Assembly (NCBI GenBank): GCA_910586365.1
Contig: CAJUGP010000041.1
Span: 1 to 9,847 of the forward strand
Origin: an uncultured Christensenella sp.
GTDB lineage: Bacteria > Bacillota > Clostridia > Christensenellales > Borkfalkiaceae
Reading direction: 5' to 3'
Length of the DNA stretch: 9,847 bases
A program made the position numbers and the translations under genes. The notes beneath the pieces are model-generated. The model was not told the DNA's origin, did not search any database, and worked only from the letters and a program-made list of their open reading frames with translations. Positions 1-6,930 of the stretch are shown here, piece by piece; positions within the stretch are counted from its first letter, which is position 1; every line of letters begins with the position of its first letter.

Positions 1-1473
1 ATAGTTAAATGTAAGAGATTTGTTAAAGTATTTTTGTAAATGTTCATTTAATTTGTTGTAATTCTTTTGAGCATACAAATTTGATTTGATACTATTAATT
101 TTATATTTAAGCGAATCTGATAGCGTTTTATTTGTAGAAAAATAATTGACATTCGCAAATAAACAAATAGATCCATTAAAGAAATCAATATGAATATGAA
201 GACCTTCTTTAATAACATCATTAGAGTCGACAAAAATATTGTCTTTATAAACTGCAAAACTGTTTTTACGGGCTATTATTTTTATTAATTCTTTTATCAA
301 CTTACACTTTTTATTTAATGGTATAGGCTGTTCACACAAATCAACTATATCACATTGCATAAGAGAACTATCTAGTTTTTTAAGAATATCTCCTTTCGTT
401 CCAACTGCATATAAATATTCTTTATGCTGAACAATAAATGATTCGTCATCCGCATTATTAATTTCACGTAATTTTGATGATTCAAGAGAGTATTTTATTT
501 TGTAAACATTGGGATGATTTTGCAGTGGATAACAGTTAAACATTAACTTCTCCGGTTGATTTTGAAGCGACAATACAAAATCTTCATGCTGAATGATAGC
601 TCGTAAGTTTTCAATTATATCATTTCTCTTCCCATAACAATTATACAAACGTGAGAATAAGTCATCAAATCCATCAATTAAATAATAACTTGACTGCGAA
701 TTCATATCAAGCAATTCATTAACAACATGATTATCCATTTGGTTCTCATCAACAATACACCAAGCCAACTCTGTCTTTGGATGGCTTGATAAATAGTTTT
801 TGAGACAGTTCATAACAGATTGATCCTGTCCGGAATACCCAATAACTACAATCTTAGATGTATTAATTGCTTGAATCTCTGCCGTGATGTTATTTGATAA
901 CGCAACTAATTCTTCCTCAGTGTTCTTGAGAGAATCATATATGTAATCTCCATGTAGCTTAACTAAGTTCAACCGCGTTGCTAAGTTCGGTGAAAGTGAA
1001 TCCGAACTAACAGCAAAATCATACCCATCATTAAGTTTATAAAGCGCTTTCTCACACAATTTATCAAAATTAGTGGTTAACACATAATTAATTTGGTGCT
1101 CTATCAAGTATTCCGCAAAACAGAGATATCCATATGACGGTTTAATGCTTTCAAATTTTTCTTTAATAAATCGAGTACGTTCCTGCTCGCTTGGAAAACA
1201 TTTTTCAAAATAGTATGAGTAAGGGTTTGCTCCTTGTGGAGGTTGTTCTTGCTGAATCAAGTCATTAAATTTCTCATCATTAATTAAAGCATTATCATCA
1301 TAGCGAATATTGTGCTGTGCACAATAGATGCGTTTTTTAAATTCTAAAACTAATTTGCTTGCCGGCATACACCCAGATAATATAGAGCAACCAGCCCCAA
1401 GTAAAAATATCACCTCAGAACCATTTAACAAATTTAAACTATTAATTAGCTTATCTTGAGTGTAGTACTTCAT
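1..1473 (-). CDS. SIR2-domain defence protein, possibly SIR2-APAZ (partial at left edge)
   Basis: I translated the minus strand from the ATG at 1473-1471. The frame stays open for 491 codons and runs off the left edge. Residues ~20-220 form a SIR2-like NAD-binding domain: FLLGAGCS at 23-30, TTNFDK at 133-138 (N135, D137), KLHGD at 172-176 (H174) and VVIGYSGQDQS at 209-219. In defence SIR2 proteins these residues support NAD+ hydrolysis, so cytoplasmic NADase activity is a fair inference. Residues ~380-490 contain SFAVYKDNIFVDSND, EGLHIHIDF and a helical, YN-containing stretch. That order resembles the N/L1-like APAZ region paired with short prokaryotic Argonautes, but this is recognition by eye only. 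No signal peptide or membrane segment is seen. It is the third gene of the restriction operon, 16 bp after the endonuclease, with AAGGTGG as ribosome binding site. SIR2 call: high confidence. APAZ call: about even. Confidence 0.85.
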   Translation of the reverse strand, partial: MKYYTQDKLINSLNLLNGSEVIFLLGAGCSILSGCMPASKLVLEFKKRIYCAQHNIRYDDNALINDEKFNDLIQQEQPPQGANPYSYYFEKCFPSEQERTRFIKEKFESIKPSYGYLCFAEYLIEHQINYVLTTNFDKLCEKALYKLNDGYDFAVSSDSLSPNLATRLNLVKLHGDYIYDSLKNTEEELVALSNNITAEIQAINTSKIVVIGYSGQDQSVMNCLKNYLSSHPKTELAWCIVDENQMDNHVVNELLDMNSQSSYYLIDGFDDLFSRLYNCYGKRNDIIENLRAIIQHEDFVLSLQNQPEKLMFNCYPLQNHPNVYKIKYSLESSKLREINNADDESFIVQHKEYLYAVGTKGDILKKLDSSLMQCDIVDLCEQPIPLNKKCKLIKELIKIIARKNSFAVYKDNIFVDSNDVIKEGLHIHIDFFNGSICLFANVNYFSTNKTLSDSLKYKINSIKSNLYAQKNYNKLNEHLQKYFNKSLTFNY

Positions 1474-1484
1474 ATTTTAATATT

Positions 1485-1491
1485 CCACCTT
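1485..1491 (-). promoter_or_regulatory. Ribosome binding site of the SIR2 gene
   Basis: On the minus strand AAGGTGG lies 11 nt before the ATG at 1473. It overlaps the stop codon of the upstream endonuclease gene, consistent with translation from one operon transcript. The longer spacing and the GGTGG core make it weaker than the other two sites in the operon, which would suit lower expression of a toxic effector (inference). Confidence 0.6.
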
Positions 1492-3457
1492 AAAGTTTAT
1501 TTATAATTTCTTGCTGATACCATAAATTAGGTATAGTATTTGCTTGATATGCGGCTTCAAAAATTTTATAAAGTTGTGCATATGTAATTCCGCGTTGAAT
1601 TATAGTTTTTAATTCTGCCGTATTGCACGGAATTATTTTCATGCCGTCCACATATTTTGATTCATCGGAAACAGAGTAGTAGTATGTATTTTTTCTACTA
1701 CGAAAGTCTGCAACAACATTTACATGTAAAAACGTAGTTGCAAACACACAATAAGCTTCTTCCGAGTGCGAGATAAGATAATCACCCAAGTGCCTAGAAA
1801 CCGGCTCCATTTCCATTCGGCGCTGATTCGTGCCGTTTGCTAATGTAGCTTCAATGAGTAATGTGTGCTTAGGATAATCTGGTGTGGCTTCATATTTGTA
1901 TGTAATATCTTCATGCCCACCTGCAGCATGTGTGATAGGAAGCAAATCAGCATCCAACGATAAATTCATATACTCAAGAACTTTACCTTGTCTCCCGGAT
2001 ATTTTATACCAAACTATTGCAAGAACGTATTCAAATATGGTAGGAATATCTGCGTTGTTAGTAACGATAGATTGAATATCAGAGTCAGCACGATTCTCAA
2101 ACTTTGTCATCAAATCAACAAGAATCTCGTCGGTAAATTTCTTATCAATTAATTGATTTAATCGTTCATATCGCCGTTTATCAACAAACGATTGTACACC
2201 ATATAAATTATTCGCCTCAATTCCATATAGCTTCCGTGCATTAGATACAATTTCTTCTTGTTTAACATTAAAAATTTCAGATATTGATTCAAGCGGAATG
2301 TTTTCATGTAAATTTTCTGATTGAACAAACATTAAGTCTTGAAGTTGAGCGGAAATCAAAGTAAAGAAACAACGTGGAATTATATCTAACTTGACTGTAT
2401 TATCCTGAAAAATAATTGCGTTTGTTGTCTTCAATATGCGTTTATTTAAATCAGCATAATTATCCAACAAGTTTTTTGCCTTGATTAAATGTAAATATCT
2501 AAAAAACTCCTTTTTAAATTCACTATCATCACCAATAAAGAGACGCAAATTCAAATTTACATATGCTAATCCCGATTGTTGAATTTTTTTGCGTGTCAAA
2601 CGCTGTTCATTAAATAGAAGTTTTTTCCAATACGGCTTACAACCCTCACTAATTGAGTCGATCGCATCATATAGAGACAAGGCGTTTTCATTAGTGTTTG
2701 AAGTTCTTACATTTAGCAAGGCGTTATATAGTTTATAATATGGTTTATCGTGGCGGGTGCCATCTCTATTCATTCCAATTTTAGTTATCAATTCTTCTGA
2801 TACAGGATTGCTCAACAACATAGATTGCGCTTCTTGATAATTTTCCATCGATGACATAATTTTCCATATTATATCATCAGCCTGTTTCAATCCATTACGC
2901 AAGTTCTTGATGCTGTTAAAGATGAACTCTCTTCTTTCGGAGTTAATAATTAAAGGAAGCAACCAAAATTCCTCATAACTTAATGTTTCATATTCACATA
3001 AAGCATTTGCAATTACAAGGAATGGACGAACGAAGTCTTGATTTACTTTAAACGACGTTTTTATGAGTTGCTTTAAGTAAACAAAGCTATCTTCTGAAAT
3101 TCCTAAAATATTGTCGCTAACAAATTTTTTATTAGCTACAATCGCTAATAACGCATTCCCGATTGGGGTGACACGCCTATCTTCGGTTACTAATCCTAAA
3201 TCAACTAGTCCGGATGTTTTTTCACGGGCATCTTTGTCTTTGTTCGGAGCGTCACCTGCAACAAAGCCCTTTGATAGCATAAAATTATAGTAATCAGTTT
3301 GCGTTTCGCGATTGCCCACCCACGATTTACCTATGTTTTCGGACAACCCCCAAAATTCATTAAGCAACTCTAATTGGCTTTCCATCTCTTTATTTAACTC
3401 GTTTCGTCTAAAACTCGTCGTTCCTAATGATCTGCAATAGCTTTTGTATGTAGGCAT
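1490..3457 (-). CDS. AlwI-family type IIS restriction endonuclease
   Basis: This 655-residue protein should cut DNA at a fixed distance from a short asymmetric site. The C-terminal third carries the family hallmark: LPITHAAGGHEDITY (D517), then HTLLIEATL (E536) followed by NQRRMEMEPVSRH. Together these give a PD-(D/E)XK-type metal site of the AlwI/PleI/MlyI/N.BstNBI group. The preceding IPTIFEYVLAIVWY, near residues 470-485, is also typical. The N-terminal two thirds is helical and presumably recognises DNA. Length fits the family (about 550-650). The ATG at 3457 follows AAGGAGT and begins 10 bp after the methyltransferase stop, so the two are surely co-transcribed. Family members recognise 5-bp sites such as GGATC or GAGTC; the target here cannot be read from sequence. 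All expected acidic residues are present, so it looks active. A strand-specific nickase, as in N.BstNBI, cannot be excluded. Confidence 0.88.
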   Translation of the reverse strand: MPTYKSYCRSLGTTSFRRNELNKEMESQLELLNEFWGLSENIGKSWVGNRETQTDYYNFMLSKGFVAGDAPNKDKDAREKTSGLVDLGLVTEDRRVTPIGNALLAIVANKKFVSDNILGISEDSFVYLKQLIKTSFKVNQDFVRPFLVIANALCEYETLSYEEFWLLPLIINSERREFIFNSIKNLRNGLKQADDIIWKIMSSMENYQEAQSMLLSNPVSEELITKIGMNRDGTRHDKPYYKLYNALLNVRTSNTNENALSLYDAIDSISEGCKPYWKKLLFNEQRLTRKKIQQSGLAYVNLNLRLFIGDDSEFKKEFFRYLHLIKAKNLLDNYADLNKRILKTTNAIIFQDNTVKLDIIPRCFFTLISAQLQDLMFVQSENLHENIPLESISEIFNVKQEEIVSNARKLYGIEANNLYGVQSFVDKRRYERLNQLIDKKFTDEILVDLMTKFENRADSDIQSIVTNNADIPTIFEYVLAIVWYKISGRQGKVLEYMNLSLDADLLPITHAAGGHEDITYKYEATPDYPKHTLLIEATLANGTNQRRMEMEPVSRHLGDYLISHSEEAYCVFATTFLHVNVVADFRSRKNTYYYSVSDESKYVDGMKIIPCNTAELKTIIQRGITYAQLYKIFEAAYQANTIPNLWYQQEIINKL

Positions 3458-3462
3458 AGTGT

Positions 3463-3469
3463 ACTCCTT
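3463..3469 (-). promoter_or_regulatory. Ribosome binding site of the endonuclease gene
   Basis: AAGGAGT on the minus strand sits 5 nt before the ATG at 3457 and overlaps the stop codon of the methyltransferase (3468-3470). Translation of the endonuclease is therefore probably coupled to the end of methyltransferase translation, so the protective enzyme is made first. Confidence 0.7.
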
Positions 3470-5609
3470 AATAATTCACAATCAAAACTTCATCCGTTTT
3501 AGAAGTTCGATCTTTTGTTTGATAATTTGAATTAGAGTAGGTGTAGTCAAGATATATTACGCGATAACGTCCTATATTTGCGTTTACCCAATCCATAAGG
3601 ATTGTGTTTGTTTTTCCTTTTGAGAAAAGAACATTTGATAATGCAAATCGAATTCCGCGCTCGTGTAGTTTATCTAAATACTGCAAGAGTTCTTTTTCAA
3701 GTGTCTCATTCCAACCGTCTTGCTCGTTGTATGTAGCACAAGTAATAAGGTACGGAGGATCGGCATATACAAATGTTTTATCATTCCAATCATCATTTTC
3801 TAATTCTCGAAAATCGCAACTTTCAAATTTGTAGTCACCGCTTTTTAACCTGTCTATGAAAGAGGATAGCTTTTCTCTCATCTTGCTATTAAAATCTCTT
3901 TTGCCGGGAGGGAGATTGAATTCGCCTTTGCGGTTAAACCGTATTTGATTATTGAAAGCATATACGATTAAAACATAAAGGGTGATATAGTAATTATAAT
4001 CGATGCTTGTTGTGTGGTTGAAATCATCTCTCAATTTTAGATATGCTTGATTATTATACTTTGCAAGTCCGTCAGAGCTATTGCAACCATAGTATTCATA
4101 TCCGTATCGGTCTGTATTAGATAAGCCGTATTTTTCAATGATTCTATCAATAGCCTCAAATGTAACTTGCTTATCCATATTTTGAAATGTACCAAACATA
4201 AATCGAAGCAACGAATTATTGTCATTGAAAATCACTTTGTTGCACTTAGTGTTTATGCCCACGTTACCACCACCACAAAATAAATCTACAAAGCAATCCA
4301 CATCTTGAGGGAAGTGCGGCAATATCTGCGGTAGTAATTTATATTTTCCACCGGTATAATTCAACGGAGATTGAATAAGTTCCCGTTGTTGATAATCATA
4401 ACATTCACAAAGGAATAACCGTTCTTCGTTATCTTTAATATCGGATTTGCCTGCGCTAAATACTTTGTAACATTCTGAAAAGACTTTAACCTTGCCTTTT
4501 CTTGAAAGTATACGCATTATATCTTCATCGCTAATTTTAGCATTGGAACGGCTGTTTCCTTTTTCAGCCATATTGTTATAAGAGAGCAAAATGTATTTAG
4601 CTTTGATTTTAGCTATTAAATCCTCAAACGCTTTGGTGGCATTTGAAGTGCAGTAATCACTCTTTAAATTGCTTCTATCCATTTTAAGAGCGACACCTGA
4701 TACATCAGGTTTCTCCCACCTTGCCACGTTTTCTAAAAGATGATATGCGTCGCAATATTGTCGAGAGTTATAGGGTGGGTCAATATAAACTAAGTCAGCT
4801 TCAATTCGCTCGACTAAGCGATTAGCATCTTCATTATAACATTGATTATTTTCGTTATTGTCATTACTTGCAAGAGGGACACTTAACTCTAGGTATTTAT
4901 CGTATGTTGCACCTTTTATGTATGCGTCATAATGCCCACAAGTATTTGCTATCTTATCCATTGCGTATAAAAGTGAGGTGATAAGAATAGCGCGTTCTCT
5001 TTTGTTGATTTCATGAGCATTGAATCGTGTTTCTATATTTTCACGAATGAAACCGATTTTGCGACAATCTTCTAATGAGAAGAATGTGTTTGCAAAATGT
5101 TCCGACATATAGTTTTCTTCCGTCGGAATGGTATCATTATAAAATTGAACGAGCTGTTCAATTTTGAGCTCGTCATATTTTTCCGAGCCAAACCAAGCAA
5201 TATGGCATATGTAGTTGAAATACAGAAAATCGTTAGTAATAAGTTTTTTATTCGCAAAAGCAGAAGCAACCGATCCTGTTCCCGCAAAAATATCTGCAAC
5301 GGTATTAATACTATTGCATTCGTCTGCAACGGTGTTGCGAATGAAATCAAGTAGTTTATATTTGTTGCCTAGATAACGACGATTATTAATTTTGGTTGTT
5401 TTATACTTGGGTAGACTATCTTCCGTTACCTCGATCGTTTTATTTGATAGAGCCTTCGTTATTTTATCTATTACAGAATCATCCCAAACATATCTGCCCG
5501 TTTCAGTGGTAGGTATAGAGACGAGATTGTTTTTGAGCAGGTAATAGAATGTCGATCTACTTAAATTAAGCTTTTTTAATATTTCCTTAGACGTCAATGC
5601 GGTTGCCAT
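3468..5609 (-). CDS. HTH-fused double N6-adenine DNA methyltransferase (type IIS modification)
   Basis: This 713-residue protein has three parts. Residues 5-52 are a MerR/excisionase-like helix-turn-helix (TSKEILKKLNLSRSTFYYLL, then RYVWDDSVI). Residues ~77-400 are a first D12/Dam-class methyltransferase: RRYLGNKYKLL (77-87), DIFAGTGSVA for S-adenosylmethionine (106-115), catalytic DPPYNSRQY (277-285). Residues ~412-713 are a second: PLNYTGGKYKLL, DLFCGGGNVG (442-451), FVYADPPYL (613-621). Two fused adenine methyltransferases of this kind, as in M.FokI, modify the two different strands of an asymmetric site; that matches the type IIS endonuclease immediately downstream. Both DPPY motifs are intact. 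The start at 5609 is supported by AGGAG six bases upstream and by the HTH beginning at residue 5. It is the first gene of the operon. The fused HTH could bind the promoter and set expression (inference). Confidence 0.9.
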   Translation of the reverse strand: MATALTSKEILKKLNLSRSTFYYLLKNNLVSIPTTETGRYVWDDSVIDKITKALSNKTIEVTEDSLPKYKTTKINNRRYLGNKYKLLDFIRNTVADECNSINTVADIFAGTGSVASAFANKKLITNDFLYFNYICHIAWFGSEKYDELKIEQLVQFYNDTIPTEENYMSEHFANTFFSLEDCRKIGFIRENIETRFNAHEINKRERAILITSLLYAMDKIANTCGHYDAYIKGATYDKYLELSVPLASNDNNENNQCYNEDANRLVERIEADLVYIDPPYNSRQYCDAYHLLENVARWEKPDVSGVALKMDRSNLKSDYCTSNATKAFEDLIAKIKAKYILLSYNNMAEKGNSRSNAKISDEDIMRILSRKGKVKVFSECYKVFSAGKSDIKDNEERLFLCECYDYQQRELIQSPLNYTGGKYKLLPQILPHFPQDVDCFVDLFCGGGNVGINTKCNKVIFNDNNSLLRFMFGTFQNMDKQVTFEAIDRIIEKYGLSNTDRYGYEYYGCNSSDGLAKYNNQAYLKLRDDFNHTTSIDYNYYITLYVLIVYAFNNQIRFNRKGEFNLPPGKRDFNSKMREKLSSFIDRLKSGDYKFESCDFRELENDDWNDKTFVYADPPYLITCATYNEQDGWNETLEKELLQYLDKLHERGIRFALSNVLFSKGKTNTILMDWVNANIGRYRVIYLDYTYSNSNYQTKDRTSKTDEVLIVNY

Positions 5610-5615
5610 ATGCTA

Positions 5616-5620
5616 CTCCT
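5616..5620 (-). promoter_or_regulatory. Ribosome binding site of the methyltransferase gene
   Basis: AGGAG on the minus strand, 6 nt before the ATG at 5609. It fixes the start so that the N-terminal helix-turn-helix is included in the protein. Confidence 0.7.
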
Positions 5621-5649
5621 ATGCAACTAAAAACCATTCTTTATTGGAC

Positions 5650-5678
5650 ATTATACCACATATTTATGCTTTTTTCAA
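5650..5678 (-). promoter_or_regulatory. Sigma-A promoter of the restriction/SIR2 operon
   Basis: Reading the minus strand: TTGAAA (5678-5673), 17-bp spacer, TATAAT (5655-5650), with TGG just before the -10 giving an extended -10 element. Transcription should start near 5643, leaving a leader of about 35 nt before the methyltransferase. No other comparable promoter was noticed in the two short intergenic gaps, so all three genes probably depend on this one. Confidence 0.8.
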
Positions 5679-5692
5679 GGCTTTATAGCCTT
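5677..5692. promoter_or_regulatory. Palindrome at the -35 of the operon promoter (candidate operator)
   Basis: AAGGCT-TTAT-AGCCTT is a perfect 6-bp dyad with a 4-bp spacer. It overlaps the first two bases of the -35 box (5673-5678) and extends upstream. A protein bound here would affect RNA polymerase. The obvious candidate is the helix-turn-helix fused to the methyltransferase, which would give autoregulation; that link is inference. Confidence 0.5.
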
Positions 5693-5723
5693 AATCAATA
5701 ATAATTTTGGATGCACTTTGAAA

Positions 5724-5741
5724 TTAGCATCGTTAGCATCG
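5724..5741. repeat. 9-bp direct repeat, two copies
   Basis: TTAGCATCG occurs twice with no spacer, between the operon promoter and the inverted-repeat element. It may be a small tandem duplication or a binding site; no function can be assigned. Confidence 0.5.
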
Positions 5742-5755
5742 AATATATCTAAGAA

Positions 5756-5772
5756 AATCGGGTTTCCCGATT
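5756..5772 (-). terminator. Outward hairpin with T-rich tail, left end of the inverted-repeat element
   Basis: A perfect 7-bp stem with a 3-nt loop. On the minus strand it is followed by TTTTCTT (the last two stem bases are T), so it could act as a weak terminator for leftward transcription entering the defence operon promoter region. Orientation and strength are inferred. Confidence 0.35.
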
Positions 5773-5996
5773 GTTCCTGCGAGGCGATAGCCGAGCGTCA
5801 AAAAAGTCGAAATCTACGGATTTTGGCTTTTTTCTTTACCTGCTTGCAAAAACAACGGTTTATTGGCTATTTTCCCAAAATAATCAAAGTATGAAAGCGA
5901 GCCTTTACTATTGGTTTGGAGCTCTATTTTGGTGCGTATTGAGTAATGAAACAAGCAGGTAAAGAAAAGTCCACCAAAAGTCTTTTGAAGGTAAGT

Positions 5997-6013
5997 AATC
6001 GGGAAACCCGATT
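5997..6013 (+). terminator. Outward hairpin with T-rich tail, right end of the inverted-repeat element
   Basis: The same 7-bp stem in the opposite orientation (AATCGGG-AAA-CCCGATT), followed on the plus strand by CTTTTGTT. It mirrors the hairpin at 5756-5772, so both ends of the element would stop transcription leaving it. Only a weak terminator is likely. Confidence 0.35.
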
Positions 6014-6060
6014 CTTTTGTTGGGGAAAATTTTTTGCCTTCTTGGTTGCAAAACCGAGTA

Positions 6061-6445
6061 TAAGTGTGCTTGGTTATATGAAGGGATGTCGAAAAATTCT
6101 TTTAAGAAATTTCGGTGCAGACCGTCAACTTTTCAAGAAAACTGTCCTTGGTATAGTAGAGGGGCAAACACTTTTAGAGAAACTTTTGCTCCTGCGTCTA
6201 TATTTTTACCCATAAGTGTGCTTGGTTATATGTAGAGACTTTGAAACTTTTTTAAGAAATTTTTACGTTAGACCCCGAACTTTTTAAGAAAAGTGTGCTT
6301 GGTTATATAGAGGGGTATAAAAAAGTTTTGTCTTAGACGTGTACTTTTCGGGATAAGTGTGCTTGGTTATATGTAGGGGCATAAAAATTCTTTTGAGAAA
6401 TTTCTATTCAGACCGCCACGTTTTGGAGATAAGTGTGCTTGGTTA
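6061..6445 (+). repeat. Tandem ~76-bp repeats, five units plus a partial sixth
   Basis: The core TAAGTGTGCTTGGTTATATG begins at 6061, 6213 and 6354, with near copies at 6290 (AAAGTG start) and 6430 (partial, GGTTAAG), and a degenerate copy at 6138 (CTGTCCTTGGTATAGTAG). Periods are 77, 75, 77, 64 and 76 bp. Each unit continues with AGGGG or similar. Most then carry a near-palindrome of the form AAAATTCTT-TT-AAGAAATTT, a conserved AGACC/AGACG block and a closing TTTT stretch. The 64-bp unit (6290-6353) has lost much of the palindrome. No frame is open through the array. Possible roles are binding sites for a DNA-binding protein, a replication or partition region of a mobile element, or tandem small RNAs. 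No function is assigned. Confidence 0.85.
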
Positions 6446-6460
6446 AGTAAAGAGATATTT

Positions 6461-6487
6461 TAAGGAGGTACAACTATGAGCGGATAA
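6461..6487 (+). other. Strong ribosome binding site with a three-codon ORF
   Basis: TAAGGAGGT (6461-6469) is followed 6 nt later by ATG AGC GGA TAA (6476-6487). It lies directly after the last partial repeat and just before the next promoter (-35 at 6492), so it must be read from further upstream. It is either the decapitated start of a lost gene or a minimal upstream ORF. Confidence 0.5.
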
Positions 6488-6491
6488 ACTC

Positions 6492-6520
6492 TTGACAAAC
6501 AACTCTTGATAGGGTAAAAT
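6492..6520 (+). promoter_or_regulatory. Sigma-A promoter of the ribbon-helix-helix gene
   Basis: TTGACA (6492-6497), 17-bp spacer, TAAAAT (6515-6520). The start of transcription is expected near 6527, about 45 nt before the ATG at 6573. The consensus -35 and ideal spacing predict a strong promoter when not repressed. Confidence 0.8.
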
Positions 6521-6557
6521 ATATTTAGTCGTATATATACGATTATATGTTTACCCT
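6511..6557 (+). promoter_or_regulatory. Nested dyad operator at the transcription start
   Basis: TCGTATATATACGA (6529-6542) is a perfect 14-bp palindrome lying on the predicted +1. It is flanked by an outer inverted pair, AGGGTAAA (6511-6518, covering the -10) and TTTACCCT (6550-6557). Two nested dyads over -10 and +1 are a typical repressor target. The ribbon-helix-helix protein encoded immediately downstream is the likely ligand (inference). Confidence 0.65.
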
Positions 6558-6572
6558 ACGGAGGAAAGGACA

Positions 6573-6839
6573 ATGGCAACGGATAGGTCTACTAAAGACA
6601 AACGTTATGAAGAAAAGCATAAGGAAGAAAGAAAAGCTAAGTATATGATTTGGGGTACGAGCGTACCGCGAAAGTATGCCGAAGAAATAAACGAGTTCTT
6701 GGCAAAGTACGGTTTTACCAAAGTGCAACTCATCGAAGCAGGCTTTAGGGCTTTGATTGATGAAGCTGCCGAAACGGATACTTCTCTTGCCAAGACTATT
6801 GATGGCTACGACGATTTCTTTGTATCTGAGAAAAAGTAA
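6573..6839 (+). CDS. Small ribbon-helix-helix DNA-binding protein
   Basis: This 88-residue cytoplasmic protein has a charged N-terminal arm (1-22). It is followed by a ribbon-helix-helix pattern: strand YMIWGTSVP (24-32), helix RKYAEEINEFLAKYG, turn FTK, helix VQLIEAGFRALIDEAA. The C-terminal tail is acidic. Such proteins bind DNA as dimers through the strand and usually repress their own promoter. GGAGG at 6560-6564, 8 nt before the ATG, supports the start. The nested palindromes at 6511-6557 are its probable target. It precedes a serine recombinase, so it may also control or assist that mobile element, but a 256-bp gap separates the genes. No toxin-like partner gene follows directly, so an antitoxin role is not supported. 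The exact family is not recognised. Confidence 0.75.
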   Translation: MATDRSTKDKRYEEKHKEERKAKYMIWGTSVPRKYAEEINEFLAKYGFTKVQLIEAGFRALIDEAAETDTSLAKTIDGYDDFFVSEKK

Positions 6840-6930
6840 CAATTCTTCCTTATGGATGGTAGCGAGGAAAAATAACCGGATATCTCGACGTCCACAAAGG
6901 ACTAAACTATTTTTAGCAAAAACTTTTTAT

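Larger units (their letters stand above)
5756..6013. repeat. ~258-bp imperfect inverted-repeat element (MITE-like)
   Basis: The ends are mirror copies: AATCGGGTTTCCCGATT at 5756-5772 and its reverse complement at 5997-6013. Inside lies a second perfect 17-bp inverted pair, TTTTCTTTACCTGCTTG (5830-5846) against 5952-5968, with partial similarity extending outward (TTTTGG, then a T run). A third pair, CCAAAATA (5875-5882) against TATTTTGG (5925-5932), is nearer the centre. The centres differ by up to 19 bp, so indels have accumulated. The short frames inside have no ribosome binding site and no recognisable protein. It could be a non-autonomous miniature element, a large structured RNA, or a protein-binding cruciform. 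I could not see a clear target-site duplication. Confidence 0.55.

Noticed and set aside
160..5280. Own-target avoidance as a clue to endonuclease specificity
   Set aside because: GGATC/GATCC occurs at several places (for example 170, 822, 3757, 5272) and GAGTC also occurs, so the window does not reveal the recognition site.
5771..6235. Plus-strand frames of 63-89 codons in the inverted repeat and first repeats
   Set aside because: They have no ribosome binding sites or recognisable protein character, and they read through hairpins and repeats.
6061..6445. CRISPR array
   Set aside because: The intervals between cores are themselves similar, there are no unique spacers, and no cas gene is near. 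It is a tandem repeat.
6543..6842. Minus-strand frames opposite the ribbon-helix-helix gene
   Set aside because: Antisense shadows. The plus-strand gene has the promoter, ribosome binding site and domain pattern.
6840..6875. Terminator after the ribbon-helix-helix gene (TTCCT...AGGAA)
   Set aside because: Only a 5-bp stem with a long loop and no T tract.
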